NCBI GenBank assembly: GCA_004377185.1
Contig: SOIM01000050.1
Span: forward strand, 1 to 64,000
DNA: 64,000 nt
Direction of reading: 5' to 3'
Source of the DNA: Methanomassiliicoccales archaeon
Lineage (GTDB): Archaea; Thermoplasmatota; Thermoplasmata; RBG-16-68-12; SOIM01
The position numbers were made by a program, and so were the translations under genes. Below the pieces are notes generated by a model. That model had not been told where the DNA came from and made no database searches. It saw only the letters and a program-made list of their open reading frames with translations. Numbering within the stretch: the stretch's first letter is position 1; each line of letters opens with the position of its first letter. Positions 43,212-50,534 of this stretch are shown here, in pieces.

Positions 43212-44276
43212 TCATCTGGGCTTTTTGTCTCTCGCGAATATTTCAACAAAATGGTTACTTATCGAATTTCTCAGTTCCGAACTCGGAAATCTGTAAGGTT
43301 CAATTGTGAATCGGTCCAGAGGATCTCCCGCAAAATCCTTTTCGTTGAAGAAGCTGTTAGACAGCACCTGTTTAGTTCTCTTGCCGCATGCAACCAGTAT
43401 CCGTGGCCCATGCATCGTAGCCCTTAGGAAGATATCCCTAATTATCGGGTCTCTGAATGAGAAGCCAACGACTACAATGTAAGATGCGAATCGAAGGTCT
43501 CTTTCCAACTTCAGTCTCAATTGTTCATCAATCTTCTCATATTGTATTCTGTTCTCAATTGGAGCAGTCAAGTGCATTCTGGTAATCTCGTAGTCTCCTT
43601 CGTATTCGTTCTTTGGTCCTGGATGATGAATAACATCCCTCTGCTTCGTTTCGTGCAAATCGATTGATCCGTGCAACTTGCAGAGGGTGATGGAATCCGC
43701 CCCTGGCTTGAGTAGCAACTTAGGGTCGTAGACACCGTCGGATATCCCCCTCTCGAGTTTCACATTGGGGTGATAGGTCTCAAAATACTTCTCGATTGCC
43801 AAATCATAGTTCGTTGTGAGTATCGATATGTGAGTTGGAGGCAGGGTGCTGAATATTTCGTCTTGGAAGATTTCACTGACTTTATCTAGTTGTAACATCC
43901 TCCTGTGCAAGAATTCATCTTCTATCAAGTTCATTATGAAATTCCTTACCTTGTCCAACGTTTCGCGAAATTGCTCATTCTCTTTCACTAACCTTCCCAG
44001 AAGGTTCATGTGTTCGAGATTTTCAGATATCTCCACCGGAACCTCGTTCTCACTCAAAGAAAGCAGGTCATTGATGAAAGTGTAAACCTTCTCAATGTCA
44101 TATTCTTCTTCTGAATATAATTCCTTCAAAGAAGCTTCCACAACTCCAAAAGAATCCTTAAGTTCTGATGGAAAGAATCTTTGGAAGACCTGTCTCAGCT
44201 CTCTCGTAGCTGGCAAACCTAACTCTGATGAGAATCCAGCTCCAAGAAAGAACGCTATGCCTTTGCCTTGATACAT
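43212..44276 (-). CDS. SIR2-family NAD-dependent defence protein
   Basis: A 354-residue protein of the SIR2 superfamily. The NAD-binding start is IAFFLGAGFSSELGLPAT (residues 7-24), followed by helical inserts, then SILTTNYDLAIEKYFE, CKLHGSIDLHETKQ with the catalytic His, and a late IVVVGFSFRDP strand. Such stand-alone SIR2 proteins hydrolyse NAD+ and kill infected cells, usually with a partner that senses the phage. The only neighbour on the same strand is a 64-residue zinc protein 62 nt upstream. No Ago, HerA or known SIR2 partner is adjacent. Confidence 0.82.
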   Translation of the reverse strand: MYQGKGIAFFLGAGFSSELGLPATRELRQVFQRFFPSELKDSFGVVEASLKELYSEEEYDIEKVYTFINDLLSLSENEVPVEISENLEHMNLLGRLVKENEQFRETLDKVRNFIMNLIEDEFLHRRMLQLDKVSEIFQDEIFSTLPPTHISILTTNYDLAIEKYFETYHPNVKLERGISDGVYDPKLLLKPGADSITLCKLHGSIDLHETKQRDVIHHPGPKNEYEGDYEITRMHLTAPIENRIQYEKIDEQLRLKLERDLRFASYIVVVGFSFRDPIIRDIFLRATMHGPRILVACGKRTKQVLSNSFFNEKDFAGDPLDRFTIEPYRFPSSELRNSISNHFVEIFARDKKPR

Positions 44277-44338
44277 GATTACACATCCTGAGAATCGCTG
44301 ACAATCATGCTAGTGAGACCCATCTACAGCCATGATAT

Positions 44339-44533
44339 CTACTTCTCGCCTGCAATGTGATTGATAGCTTTTGACACCTTATCTTCGTATCTTGTCACTA
44401 CTTTGTGACATCTCTCACACAACGGTATCTTGTAACTCTGCAGTTCAGGTACAAGTCTGACATGTTGCATTGTCAAAGACCCATACTCTCCACAGGTTCC
44501 GCATTCTCCAAGAGTCTTTGCGTTCTCGGTCAT
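44339..44533 (-). CDS. Small HNH-like zinc protein upstream of SIR2
   Basis: A 64-residue protein with a compact CxxC...H...CxxCH pattern: GECGTCGEYGSL near residues 9-20, MQHVRLVPE with a His, and LCERCHKVV near 38-46. This is a minimal HNH/treble-clef core. A strong AGGAGGAGG precedes ATG 44533. It is transcribed toward the SIR2 gene with a 62-nt gap, so both may share an operon. It could be a tiny nuclease, or a zinc-binding regulator of SIR2. Confidence 0.65.
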   Translation of the reverse strand: MTENAKTLGECGTCGEYGSLTMQHVRLVPELQSYKIPLCERCHKVVTRYEDKVSKAINHIAGEK

Positions 44534-44785
44534 ATTCCTCCTCCTGTCTCAAGAACCTCCTGCAACGATCGTGTTCGGAATGTGGATATGGCTTGGCGTA
44601 TTTATAGCATTTGCAGATTTTTCTTCATTTCTTCCCTTGTCTTCTCTTTCAGAACCATAAATCGCCACACACTGATGCGGCTAGATTGGTCCGTTTGGTT
44701 GTTCACTAACTCGCGCTCACTTGGACATCTCCTCCAAACTCTTATTAATCCCAATCTCATTCTCGACCAAAAAGGAGGGATATCC

Positions 44786-46156
44786 TTGTCGTCAAAGCAA
44801 CAACTCTCAGTTCTCGTGGCAGTAGCGGTCATGTTGGGAACACTCGTCTGTGTTGCACCATTAAGGGCAGACTTCCATGAATACTTCGGAGAACCATCTA
44901 TCGACCTCTTAAACTGGACCATTCAAGATTATGGCGGTCTGGACGCAGTTCAAACAAATGGGAAGCTATACATCAATGGGACCTATGACCCTGGAGAAAC
45001 AGCTCCAGGCACAAATGGTTGGAACCAATATCGTCTTATCTACAAGTACAACTTCACAGGCTTCTTGGATTTCTCAGTGACAGATTCCATCTCTTCGGCA
45101 GCTGGCACTGAGTACAGTGTGGGCATTGGAATAATGGAAAACGATTCTGTCTGCTGGGACAACATAACTAGCTTTGTTCAGTACTACTACGCACCCAACA
45201 GCGCCATCGGCTGGGTTGACAGCTGGTTCAATGGATCGGACATCAAAATCATGTTCGACGACACCGACATAGCCTTCTCCGCCAACCACACTCACAGGAT
45301 GGTCCATCACGAGAACGGAACCGTCCAATTCATGTTGAACGGTGAAACCAAGGGCTGGCTTCCTATCAACCTGACCTCCTTTTACCCTCATCTTGTGGTT
45401 GCAATCAAAGGAACGGGAACATCAATCGAAGCCGTCTTCGATGATTTCCATATTGTCACCGGACCGCCCACGGCCGAACTTAGAGAGTCAAAGACAAACC
45501 TAGACGCAGGCGAGACAGTTGTTCTGGACGGAAGATACTCGTACTATAGAGGTGCTGAAATCGTGTCGTATTACTTCGAATATGGAGACGGGGAGAACTC
45601 GGATTGGACATCTGATCCATTCGTTCTCTATTTCTATGGTACGGAGGGGATCTATGATGCAAGGCTTAAGGTCAGGGGTGACAACGGAAAGGAGAGTGCT
45701 TGGAGTTCACCTGTTAGACTCTATGTGCAAAACAGGACTCCTTTTGCTTTCTTGGATTCGACTACAATTGAAGTGGAAGTCGGAGATGAGGTCTTCTTCT
45801 GCGGCGGTGGCTCCTACGACCCTGACGGATACGTTGAGGCTTACCGATTCGATTTCGGGGACGGTGAGAACACTGGATGGATTTTCAATCCTTATGTGAC
45901 TCATATCTTTGCCGAAGAAGGGGAGTATGAAGTCTCATTGCTTGTCAGGGACGACGTGGGTTTGGAAAGTCAGGAAGAAGCCCAATTGACTATTGTTGTC
46001 AGGCAAAAGGAGGCTGAAGTCTCTACCTTTGATTGGTGGATGATTCTTGCTCTGGTACTCATTCTCCTTATCATTGCGGTTCTCGTCATTCTACTTCAAA
46101 GGAAGCGGATACGCGAACTGCAACGTGAGATGGAAGAAGCTACCGAGCAGGAGTAA
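44786..46156 (+). CDS. Surface protein with PKD domains and C-terminal anchor
   Basis: A 456-residue protein starting TTG after AAAGGAGGG, like the gene at 40307. It has a signal peptide (QLSVLVAVAVMLGTLVCVAP), a lectin-like beta domain (about 30-225) with many Asn-x-Thr sites, then two PKD domains: YYFEYGDGENSDWTSDPF and YRFDFGDGENTGWIFNPY are the diagnostic strands. A membrane helix (MILALVLILLIIAVLVIL) and a basic/acidic tail end it. It is a cell-surface adhesin- or glycan-binding-type protein. The frame is open much further upstream but the signal peptide and Shine-Dalgarno fix this start. Confidence 0.8.
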   Translation: MSSKQQLSVLVAVAVMLGTLVCVAPLRADFHEYFGEPSIDLLNWTIQDYGGLDAVQTNGKLYINGTYDPGETAPGTNGWNQYRLIYKYNFTGFLDFSVTDSISSAAGTEYSVGIGIMENDSVCWDNITSFVQYYYAPNSAIGWVDSWFNGSDIKIMFDDTDIAFSANHTHRMVHHENGTVQFMLNGETKGWLPINLTSFYPHLVVAIKGTGTSIEAVFDDFHIVTGPPTAELRESKTNLDAGETVVLDGRYSYYRGAEIVSYYFEYGDGENSDWTSDPFVLYFYGTEGIYDARLKVRGDNGKESAWSSPVRLYVQNRTPFAFLDSTTIEVEVGDEVFFCGGGSYDPDGYVEAYRFDFGDGENTGWIFNPYVTHIFAEEGEYEVSLLVRDDVGLESQEEAQLTIVVRQKEAEVSTFDWWMILALVLILLIIAVLVILLQRKRIRELQREMEEATEQE

Positions 46157-46277
46157 TGGCCTTGAGCTTCACTGGAACATCAAAACAGACAATCACGAAA
46201 CAGGTTCCATGCCGTTAAGTAGGAGAATCCTTCGGATTGCTGACCGACGGTCGTCAGACTTAGCCAGTAACAGCTAT

Positions 46278-46592
46278 CTACTTCCCTCTAGTCTCCTTCC
46301 AATAATCCAGTTCTATTTGCATATCCTTGGCCTTAGCCTTGAGGTAAACACCGATGCCCCCAGTAAAACCACCGAAAACTGCTGTCGCAATAATGATCAC
46401 TATTGTAAGATTGGTAACAGCGTTCAATTGCTCTACCGTTTGTTCAACCATGAGAACAATCCCAAAATAAACGGCGAAGGCGATGATCATACCGACGACA
46501 AATATTCCGACTCCCAAACGATAAAGAGATTTCCCGCCCTTCATCATCACCCCCACTTCTTCTTTCTTCTTCCGATACTCAAGCTCCGTCAT
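46278..46592 (-). CDS. Small two-helix membrane protein
   Basis: About 104 residues from ATG 46592, starting MTELEYRKKKEEVGVMMKGG. Two membrane helices are clear: VGIFVVGMIIAFAVYFGIVL and NLTIVIIIATAVFGGFTGGI. The ends are charged and cytoplasmic. The frame could extend upstream to 46763, but that part is not protein-like. It is convergent with the PKD surface gene. No family is recognised. Confidence 0.6.
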   Translation of the reverse strand: MTELEYRKKKEEVGVMMKGGKSLYRLGVGIFVVGMIIAFAVYFGIVLMVEQTVEQLNAVTNLTIVIIIATAVFGGFTGGIGVYLKAKAKDMQIELDYWKETRGK

Positions 46593-46778
46593 AGTTTCAA
46601 AATCAACCCTTGGTTTCCATGCTCTGTCACCACCTTCTTGTCCTCCCGTCTGGGAGGAAGGAGGTTCGCCATGTTGTGGCACCGGCGACAGCGCACACCC
46701 GAGGTTCAACCTCGAACTTCTTTTCCCTACTCGGGCGTGCACGTTGCTGTCACCATTCCCCAAGAATGACCAGGGAAG

Positions 46779-46787
46779 TTATAAAAG
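46779..46787 (+). promoter_or_regulatory. Strong TATA box without an adjacent gene
   Basis: TTATAAAAG is one of the best archaeal TATA matches in the window, with purines upstream. It predicts a start near 46808, exactly where a perfect inverted repeat begins, and about 140 nt before any start codon. This is the main reason for proposing an RNA gene here. Confidence 0.5.
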
Positions 46788-46807
46788 CTGCATCATTAGC
46801 ATCTAGT

Positions 46808-46900
46808 CATCAAGCCTTGGAGGTGGTTTCTGAGGCTTGATGGTTGCCTGGCGAAGGCGGTAGGTGATTCTTAGAGACCACCAGTTTGTAGCCGTCTTCG
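46808..46900 (+). ncRNA. Candidate structured small RNA
   Basis: No frame of useful length lies between a strong TATA and the gene at 46945. The predicted transcript can form a 5' stem TCAAGCC/GGCTTGA (46810-46816 with 46834-46840), a small hairpin GCCT/AGGC near 46846-46858, and an overlapping long-range pairing GGTGGTTTC/GAGACCACC that would be alternative or pseudoknotted. It might be a stand-alone RNA or a leader of the 46945 gene, though that gene has its own TATA at about 46907-46916. No box C/D or H/ACA pattern is convincing. Confidence 0.35.
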
Positions 46901-46944
46901 CTACCTTTTAAATAATAGAAGTACATTCTCCCAATTGAAAATTA

Positions 46945-47307
46945 GTGATTAATATGAAAGAATTGAAGGATATTGTATCTAGGGAACAGCTCACCACAAT
47001 CACCATAAGGAAGCCTTTTCTAAAGTGGATAAACAGCGTGAAAGGAATAATGGAATACCATGAAGGTGAGAAGAGAACAATAGAAGAAGCAATTCTTAGG
47101 ATGTGCATCTATACCGATGTCCTCTATGGGATGCGTCTCGGAATTCTTGATGTCACCGATGACAGTAAGATTGAGGAATTCCTTGAGAAAAGAGTCAGAC
47201 TGATTTTCGAAGAAGACATTGCCGACGAGATCATCAAAAAGGTGAGAACGGAGAGACTGTACGAGAAGCAAGAAATCCCAACAACATTCTTCGTAAGAAA
47301 AGAATGA
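46945..47307 (+). CDS. Unknown helical protein before the scar region
   Basis: A 120-residue helical protein of unrecognised family. It starts at GTG 46945 (or ATG 46954) after a clear TATA (ttttaaataa, about 46907-46916), nearly leaderless. It reads TTITIRKPFLKWINSVKGIM, followed by acidic and Ile/Leu-rich helices. Its size and composition suit an antitoxin or regulator, but no such motif is visible. A tRNA fragment begins 3 nt after its stop. Confidence 0.5.
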   Translation: MINMKELKDIVSREQLTTITIRKPFLKWINSVKGIMEYHEGEKRTIEEAILRMCIYTDVLYGMRLGILDVTDDSKIEEFLEKRVRLIFEEDIADEIIKKVRTERLYEKQEIPTTFFVRKE

Positions 47308-47309
47308 AT

Positions 47310-47347
47310 GCCAGGGTAGCCTAGCAGGTAAGGCACTGGGATTGGTA
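47310..47347 (+). pseudogene. 5' half of a tRNA gene, cut in the anticodon loop
   Basis: Thirty-eight bases match the first half of a tRNA: acceptor GCCAGGG, then TA, D-stem GCCT/AGGC around a loop AGCAGGTA with the invariant A and GG, then A26 and CTGGG for the anticodon stem, ending within an ATTGGTA-like loop. No 3' half follows; the next bases join a transposase remnant. A break in the anticodon loop is typical of integration or excision at tRNA attachment sites. The isotype cannot be decided. Confidence 0.6.
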
Positions 47348-47373
47348 TCGCCAGAAACGGCTATTCCGAGAGG

Positions 47374-47505
47374 ATTCGGGATCCACTACAATTCCCTCAG
47401 ACCTCACGAAAGCTTGGGTGGAAGCACACCAGCAGAGGAAGCACAGATCCATTTTTCATTCGAGAACGGATGGGGAGACCTCATCAACTGGACGACTATC
47501 TGGCA
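47374..47505 (+). mobile_element. C-terminal remnant of a DDE transposase
   Basis: In frame, the sequence reads FGIHYNSLRPHESLGGSTPA, then EEAQIHFSFENGWGDLI. The run YNxLRPHxSLGGxTPAE is the conserved C-terminal signature of rve-type (IS6/IS481/IS3-like) transposases that follows the catalytic Glu. Nothing upstream of it matches a transposase; the frame runs straight into the tRNA half. It is a dead fragment, left at a rearrangement point. Confidence 0.7.
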
Positions 47506-47670
47506 AAGCCTATGTCAGACAAACGGACAAAATCGAAAGAAGTCGAATCTAAATCCTACCTAACGGCATGGAACCCACGAAACAGTGCTTTCAAGTAGCA
47601 GACTGGACATGCGCAGAAAGCGAATTAGGCAAACGAGAACGACATAGTGTGCCAGACAGGAGGGAACACA

Positions 47671-47814
47671 TTGACACTCGCTGAGCCAATACCAACAATA
47701 GAGAAAAAGAATGTTCCAGAATTCAACGAAAGGTGGAAGAAGTTCAAGCTTTCTGTTGCGCAGAAAGAGCTGTACAAGGAAGCCGAAGAGTTGTACAAAG
47801 AGAATCCTTCCTAG
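47671..47814 (+). CDS. Possible small acidic/basic helical protein (47 aa)
   Basis: A TTG at 47671 follows a strong CAGGAGGG with the right spacing and opens 47 codons reading MTLAEPIPTIEKKNVPEFNE, then a helix RWKKFKLSVAQKELYKEAEE. It has no family match. The Shine-Dalgarno and regular amphipathic helix argue for a gene, but it lies among scars and may be a remnant. Confidence 0.4.
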   Translation: MTLAEPIPTIEKKNVPEFNERWKKFKLSVAQKELYKEAEELYKENPS

Positions 47815-47880
47815 TGGTTGCTCGGGTCTTGGACGGTATTTCACATCAGATATATTCAAACACTTCATTTCGATTAACGA

Positions 47881-47981
47881 GAAGGAAGCTCGCAGACTCC
47901 GCCTACGGACCCTTGAAGGACGCCATCGAGCACAACGTGGCCCCAAGCTTCTTCTTCCTGCGCTACACCAGGGACGCTTGA
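47881..47981 (+). pseudogene. DpnI-type endonuclease, short internal fragment
   Basis: The sequence reads RRKLADSAYGPLKDAIEHNV, then APSFFFLRYTRDA, stop, matching the middle of the DpnI fragment at 21362 (RKLADSAYKPLKEAIQHN and so on). Both flanks are unrelated. It is the third separate DpnI piece, in the same orientation as the others. Confidence 0.68.
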
Positions 47982-47998
47982 AACTCAAGACCGTCTGA

Positions 47999-48016
47999 AG
48001 AAACCATTAAGAACCC
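47999..48016 (+). promoter_or_regulatory. Promoter-like motif matching that of the 22.2 kb cassette
   Basis: gaaaccattaagaaccct differs by one base from the motif at about 22142-22159. It lies about 35 nt before the ATG at 48050, which has its own GGAGGTGA site. Sharing this element suggests common control of the two nuclease cassettes. Confidence 0.4.
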
Positions 48017-48049
48017 TTGCTCCTTTTCATACACCGGAGGTGAGGCCAC

Positions 48050-49156
48050 ATGGGGGGATTATCACTTCTTGGGGATGGAGAAACAGTCCGCGTAGAGAAA
48101 ATGGAGATTCAGAACGAAACTGTCTACAAGTTTTTCGAAGAGATTGAGGAAGAAGAGAGGGAAGAAGCTTTACAAAAAGCACTTCTCATCGGTTGCGTAG
48201 CGATGCGTAGAATGACCGTTGCAGAGGACATGGACTACATTGAGAAGGAATTCACACGGTTCATGGGCAAAATGTCAAAAGATGTTGACGAGATGTTCAA
48301 CATCGAGATTGAAGGCAGCCACTTGCATAAGCTGGCCAAGGTTCTCGAAGAGTACTTCGACGAAGGAGGCACCATGGAGGAACTCCTTGACTGCACTGAA
48401 CAGGATTCTCCATTGTACAAGATGAAGGAAGAGATCAAGAAGGAGATTACTGACCTTAGAAATGATCTGTTCAAGAAAAAAGGAGAGGAAGAAGTAATTG
48501 ACTTGACCACCATCAAGGGATACGATTTTGAAGATGTTTGTGAAGAGAGACTCCAAGAGATAGCTAGACCATTCGGGGATGAAGTGGAGAGGACATCAAC
48601 TGAAAGGGGAGATCTCGAAGGACGTGTTGTTGGGGACTTTGTAATCACTTTGAATGAGAAACCCGATCTGAAGATAGTGCTGGAAACCAAGGACTGGGGT
48701 TCGGTAACCCTCCCGAAGATCCGCAAGAATCTAGAGGAGGCGATGGAAAACAGGAGTGCAGAGTACGGTATCTTCCTCATAAAGAACAAGGAGGCACTTC
48801 CGAAGATGGTCGGTTATTTCAACGAGTATCCAGGGAATCAACTTGTTGCCGTATACGGTGTCGAGACTGAAGATGGAAATGAAGGCGAACTTCTAGAAAT
48901 TGCATACAAATGGGCAAGGACCAGACTGCTCTACCAGAAAGGAGAGGTCACAGGTGTTGATTTGACTCGTGTAGGGAATCGTCTCGAGGAAATCTCAGCT
49001 TCAATGAAAAACTTCACCAACATCCTGAAGCAATGCAAGAATGTTGAGAAGGCCAATGATAAGATCAGAAAGCTTTGTGGGGACATCCGTGATGAGATCT
49101 CATCATCCATGGACGAGATATGGGAGGAGCTGAAAAGGGTACAAGGAGAGGAGTGA
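48050..49156 (+). CDS. Coiled-coil protein with PD-(D/E)xK nuclease domain
   Basis: A 368-residue protein, first of a five-gene operon, starting ATG 48050 after GGAGGTGA. Residues 20-150 are acidic and helical with coiled-coil character (FFEEIEEEEREEALQKALLI). Residues 160-290 are a restriction-endonuclease-like fold: YDFEDVCEERLQEIARPFGD, then RVVGDFVITLNEKPDLKIVL near 190-209 and ETKDWGS, giving Asp and Glu-x-Lys. The end (about 320-368) is another coiled coil. This is like RmuC or DUF2130-type nucleases. It lies 6 nt before the next gene. Effector nuclease is the likely job. Confidence 0.68.
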   Translation: MGGLSLLGDGETVRVEKMEIQNETVYKFFEEIEEEEREEALQKALLIGCVAMRRMTVAEDMDYIEKEFTRFMGKMSKDVDEMFNIEIEGSHLHKLAKVLEEYFDEGGTMEELLDCTEQDSPLYKMKEEIKKEITDLRNDLFKKKGEEEVIDLTTIKGYDFEDVCEERLQEIARPFGDEVERTSTERGDLEGRVVGDFVITLNEKPDLKIVLETKDWGSVTLPKIRKNLEEAMENRSAEYGIFLIKNKEALPKMVGYFNEYPGNQLVAVYGVETEDGNEGELLEIAYKWARTRLLYQKGEVTGVDLTRVGNRLEEISASMKNFTNILKQCKNVEKANDKIRKLCGDIRDEISSSMDEIWEELKRVQGEE

Positions 49157-49161
49157 TTCGC

Positions 49162-49794
49162 ATGGACGATGATGTATTGGGGGCAATTCTGAAGCGCTTT
49201 GCAGAACTTCTGGACGATAGATTCTCCAAAGAAGTCTTTACGACTGAGGACTCCGTGAGGTATACTCTATTCTATTGCCTGATCAGGGAGGGTGGGATTC
49301 ATCCTTCTGATGTGATTCTTGAGCATCCACATCCTCAGATACCCCGGGCCGAGGTCGACCTGTTCATTCCCCCAAAAGATGGATCTCCAGGACTGGTCTT
49401 CGAATTCAAATTCGACAGGGAGATGCCGAGTGGTCGGAACCAAAACAAGACTCAGAAAGCCGGCAAGCTTTTTGCCGACATTTATCGATTGAACCTGTTT
49501 GCCGTCGAAGGCAACATTAGGCGCTTCTTCGTCTATGTTACGGATAGAGAAATGGCCGTTTACTTCCGGAATCCTTCCAATGCTCTTCAAGACTTCTTTG
49601 GTCTCAAATCAGGAGAAGCTCTCACAGTTGACAGGTCCTATATCGAAACGCACCCGAAGACCTTTGTTGACTCTGCGGGTGCCGAAACCATCAATTGTGA
49701 CCTTGCAGGCCGTTTGAATGAGGACTTGGAGTCACAGATCTGGGTTCGAGTCTATGAGACAATGCCGAGACTAGTATCATCGGAGGGGGTTTAG
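49162..49794 (+). CDS. Second PD-(D/E)xK-like nuclease of the 48 kb operon
   Basis: A 210-residue protein from ATG 49162 (the frame opens at 49120). After an N-terminal helical part, residues 60-85 read PRAEVDLFIPPKDGSPGLVF and EFKFDRE, an Asp then Glu-x-Lys arrangement of a PD-(D/E)xK active site. The rest is alpha/beta (RRFFVYVTDREMAVYFRNP). It resembles nuclease-fold subunits found with restriction systems. The next gene starts at ATG 49797 after TAGTG overlap. Two nuclease-fold proteins back to back suggest one is catalytic and one structural, or a two-nuclease complex. Confidence 0.62.
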   Translation: MDDDVLGAILKRFAELLDDRFSKEVFTTEDSVRYTLFYCLIREGGIHPSDVILEHPHPQIPRAEVDLFIPPKDGSPGLVFEFKFDREMPSGRNQNKTQKAGKLFADIYRLNLFAVEGNIRRFFVYVTDREMAVYFRNPSNALQDFFGLKSGEALTVDRSYIETHPKTFVDSAGAETINCDLAGRLNEDLESQIWVRVYETMPRLVSSEGV

Positions 49795-49796
49795 TG

Positions 49797-50075
49797 ATGA
49801 CGTTGGCAGACGAGATAAGAGAATATGCGAATCAGAACTACATTGACCCTGCACGCAATAGGGGCGGTGTCGAAGTTACCATTCGGGCAGGAGATATCCA
49901 TAAGAGAATTGGTTTGTCTTCGAGGCTTCCAGCTGTGTGTGGTGCCTTGGGAACAAACAAATTCGAGAAGCAATATGGCGTGAGATTGGTGGGCAGAAAG
50001 GGTCCGAACCAGGGATCGAATGTCTTCTTCACGTTCAAGATATGGAGCTGGAATCAGGAGGATTTGGTGATCTAA
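49797..50075 (+). CDS. Small McrB-associated-type domain protein
   Basis: A 92-residue protein with the compact pattern VTIRAGDIHKRIGLSSRLPA, then VCGALGTNKFEKQYGVRLVG and GPNQGSNVFFTFKI. I recall this module as one found at the ends of McrB-like and other restriction proteins and as a stand-alone gene, probably DNA-binding. It is joined to the preceding gene by a TAGTGATG junction and to the next by TAATG, so it is firmly inside the operon. Confidence 0.6.
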   Translation: MTLADEIREYANQNYIDPARNRGGVEVTIRAGDIHKRIGLSSRLPAVCGALGTNKFEKQYGVRLVGRKGPNQGSNVFFTFKIWSWNQEDLVI

Positions 50076-50533
50076 TGGGAGAATGGCATGATCGTGTCGA
50101 AAGGGAAATCGTTGATGAGTATGGTGACAAGTGGGATGTAACGCCCTCGAAGAAGAGGAGGAACTACGTCATCTTAGGCGAAAAGAAGAAGGACAAGATA
50201 CTATTCAATCCAGATGTGGTCATTAGAACAAAGGACGGAACGCGACTTCGATTAGTGGCCGAAATATCAGAGACGTCACCAAGTAGGCCGGTGGATTTCT
50301 TGGGCATTCTGCAGGCAGCTGACCTTTCATTGTCTGGCATTGGTAAGGAAGATCCAGGGTCCATTTCTGGCGGTTTCAGAATGGTGTTTCTCATCAAGGA
50401 CGACAAGAAGGCTGAGAAATTCAAGGGGCTTCTCAAGAAGTCAAAGGAGAATCTGGGGTTCTTGGAAGGGAAGGTTCGCGTTTATCATATTGAAAAGCCT
50501 AATGAAGTCCGCAATATCGATTTGCTCTCTTGA
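50075..50533 (+). CDS. Third nuclease-fold-like protein of the 48 kb operon
   Basis: A 152-residue protein starting at the ATG in a TAATG overlap with the preceding stop. After a helix VEREIVDEYGDKWDVTPSKK come strands DKILFNPDVVIRTKDGTRLR, then LVAEISETSPSRPVDFLGIL. The Asp of NPDVVI and the Glu of AEIS suggest a degenerate PD-(D/E)xK fold without the usual Lys. A VFLIKDDKK strand follows. Its role, active or structural, is unknown. Confidence 0.5.
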   Translation: MGEWHDRVEREIVDEYGDKWDVTPSKKRRNYVILGEKKKDKILFNPDVVIRTKDGTRLRLVAEISETSPSRPVDFLGILQAADLSLSGIGKEDPGSISGGFRMVFLIKDDKKAEKFKGLLKKSKENLGFLEGKVRVYHIEKPNEVRNIDLLS

Positions 50534-50534
50534 G

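Noticed and set aside
44405-44785. N-terminal extension of the PKD surface protein
   Set aside because: It would place 127 unrelated residues before a clear signal peptide and overlaps the small zinc gene; TTG 44786 has a perfect ribosome site.
47310-47347. Complete functional tRNA
   Set aside because: The 3' half, T-arm and acceptor complement are absent downstream.
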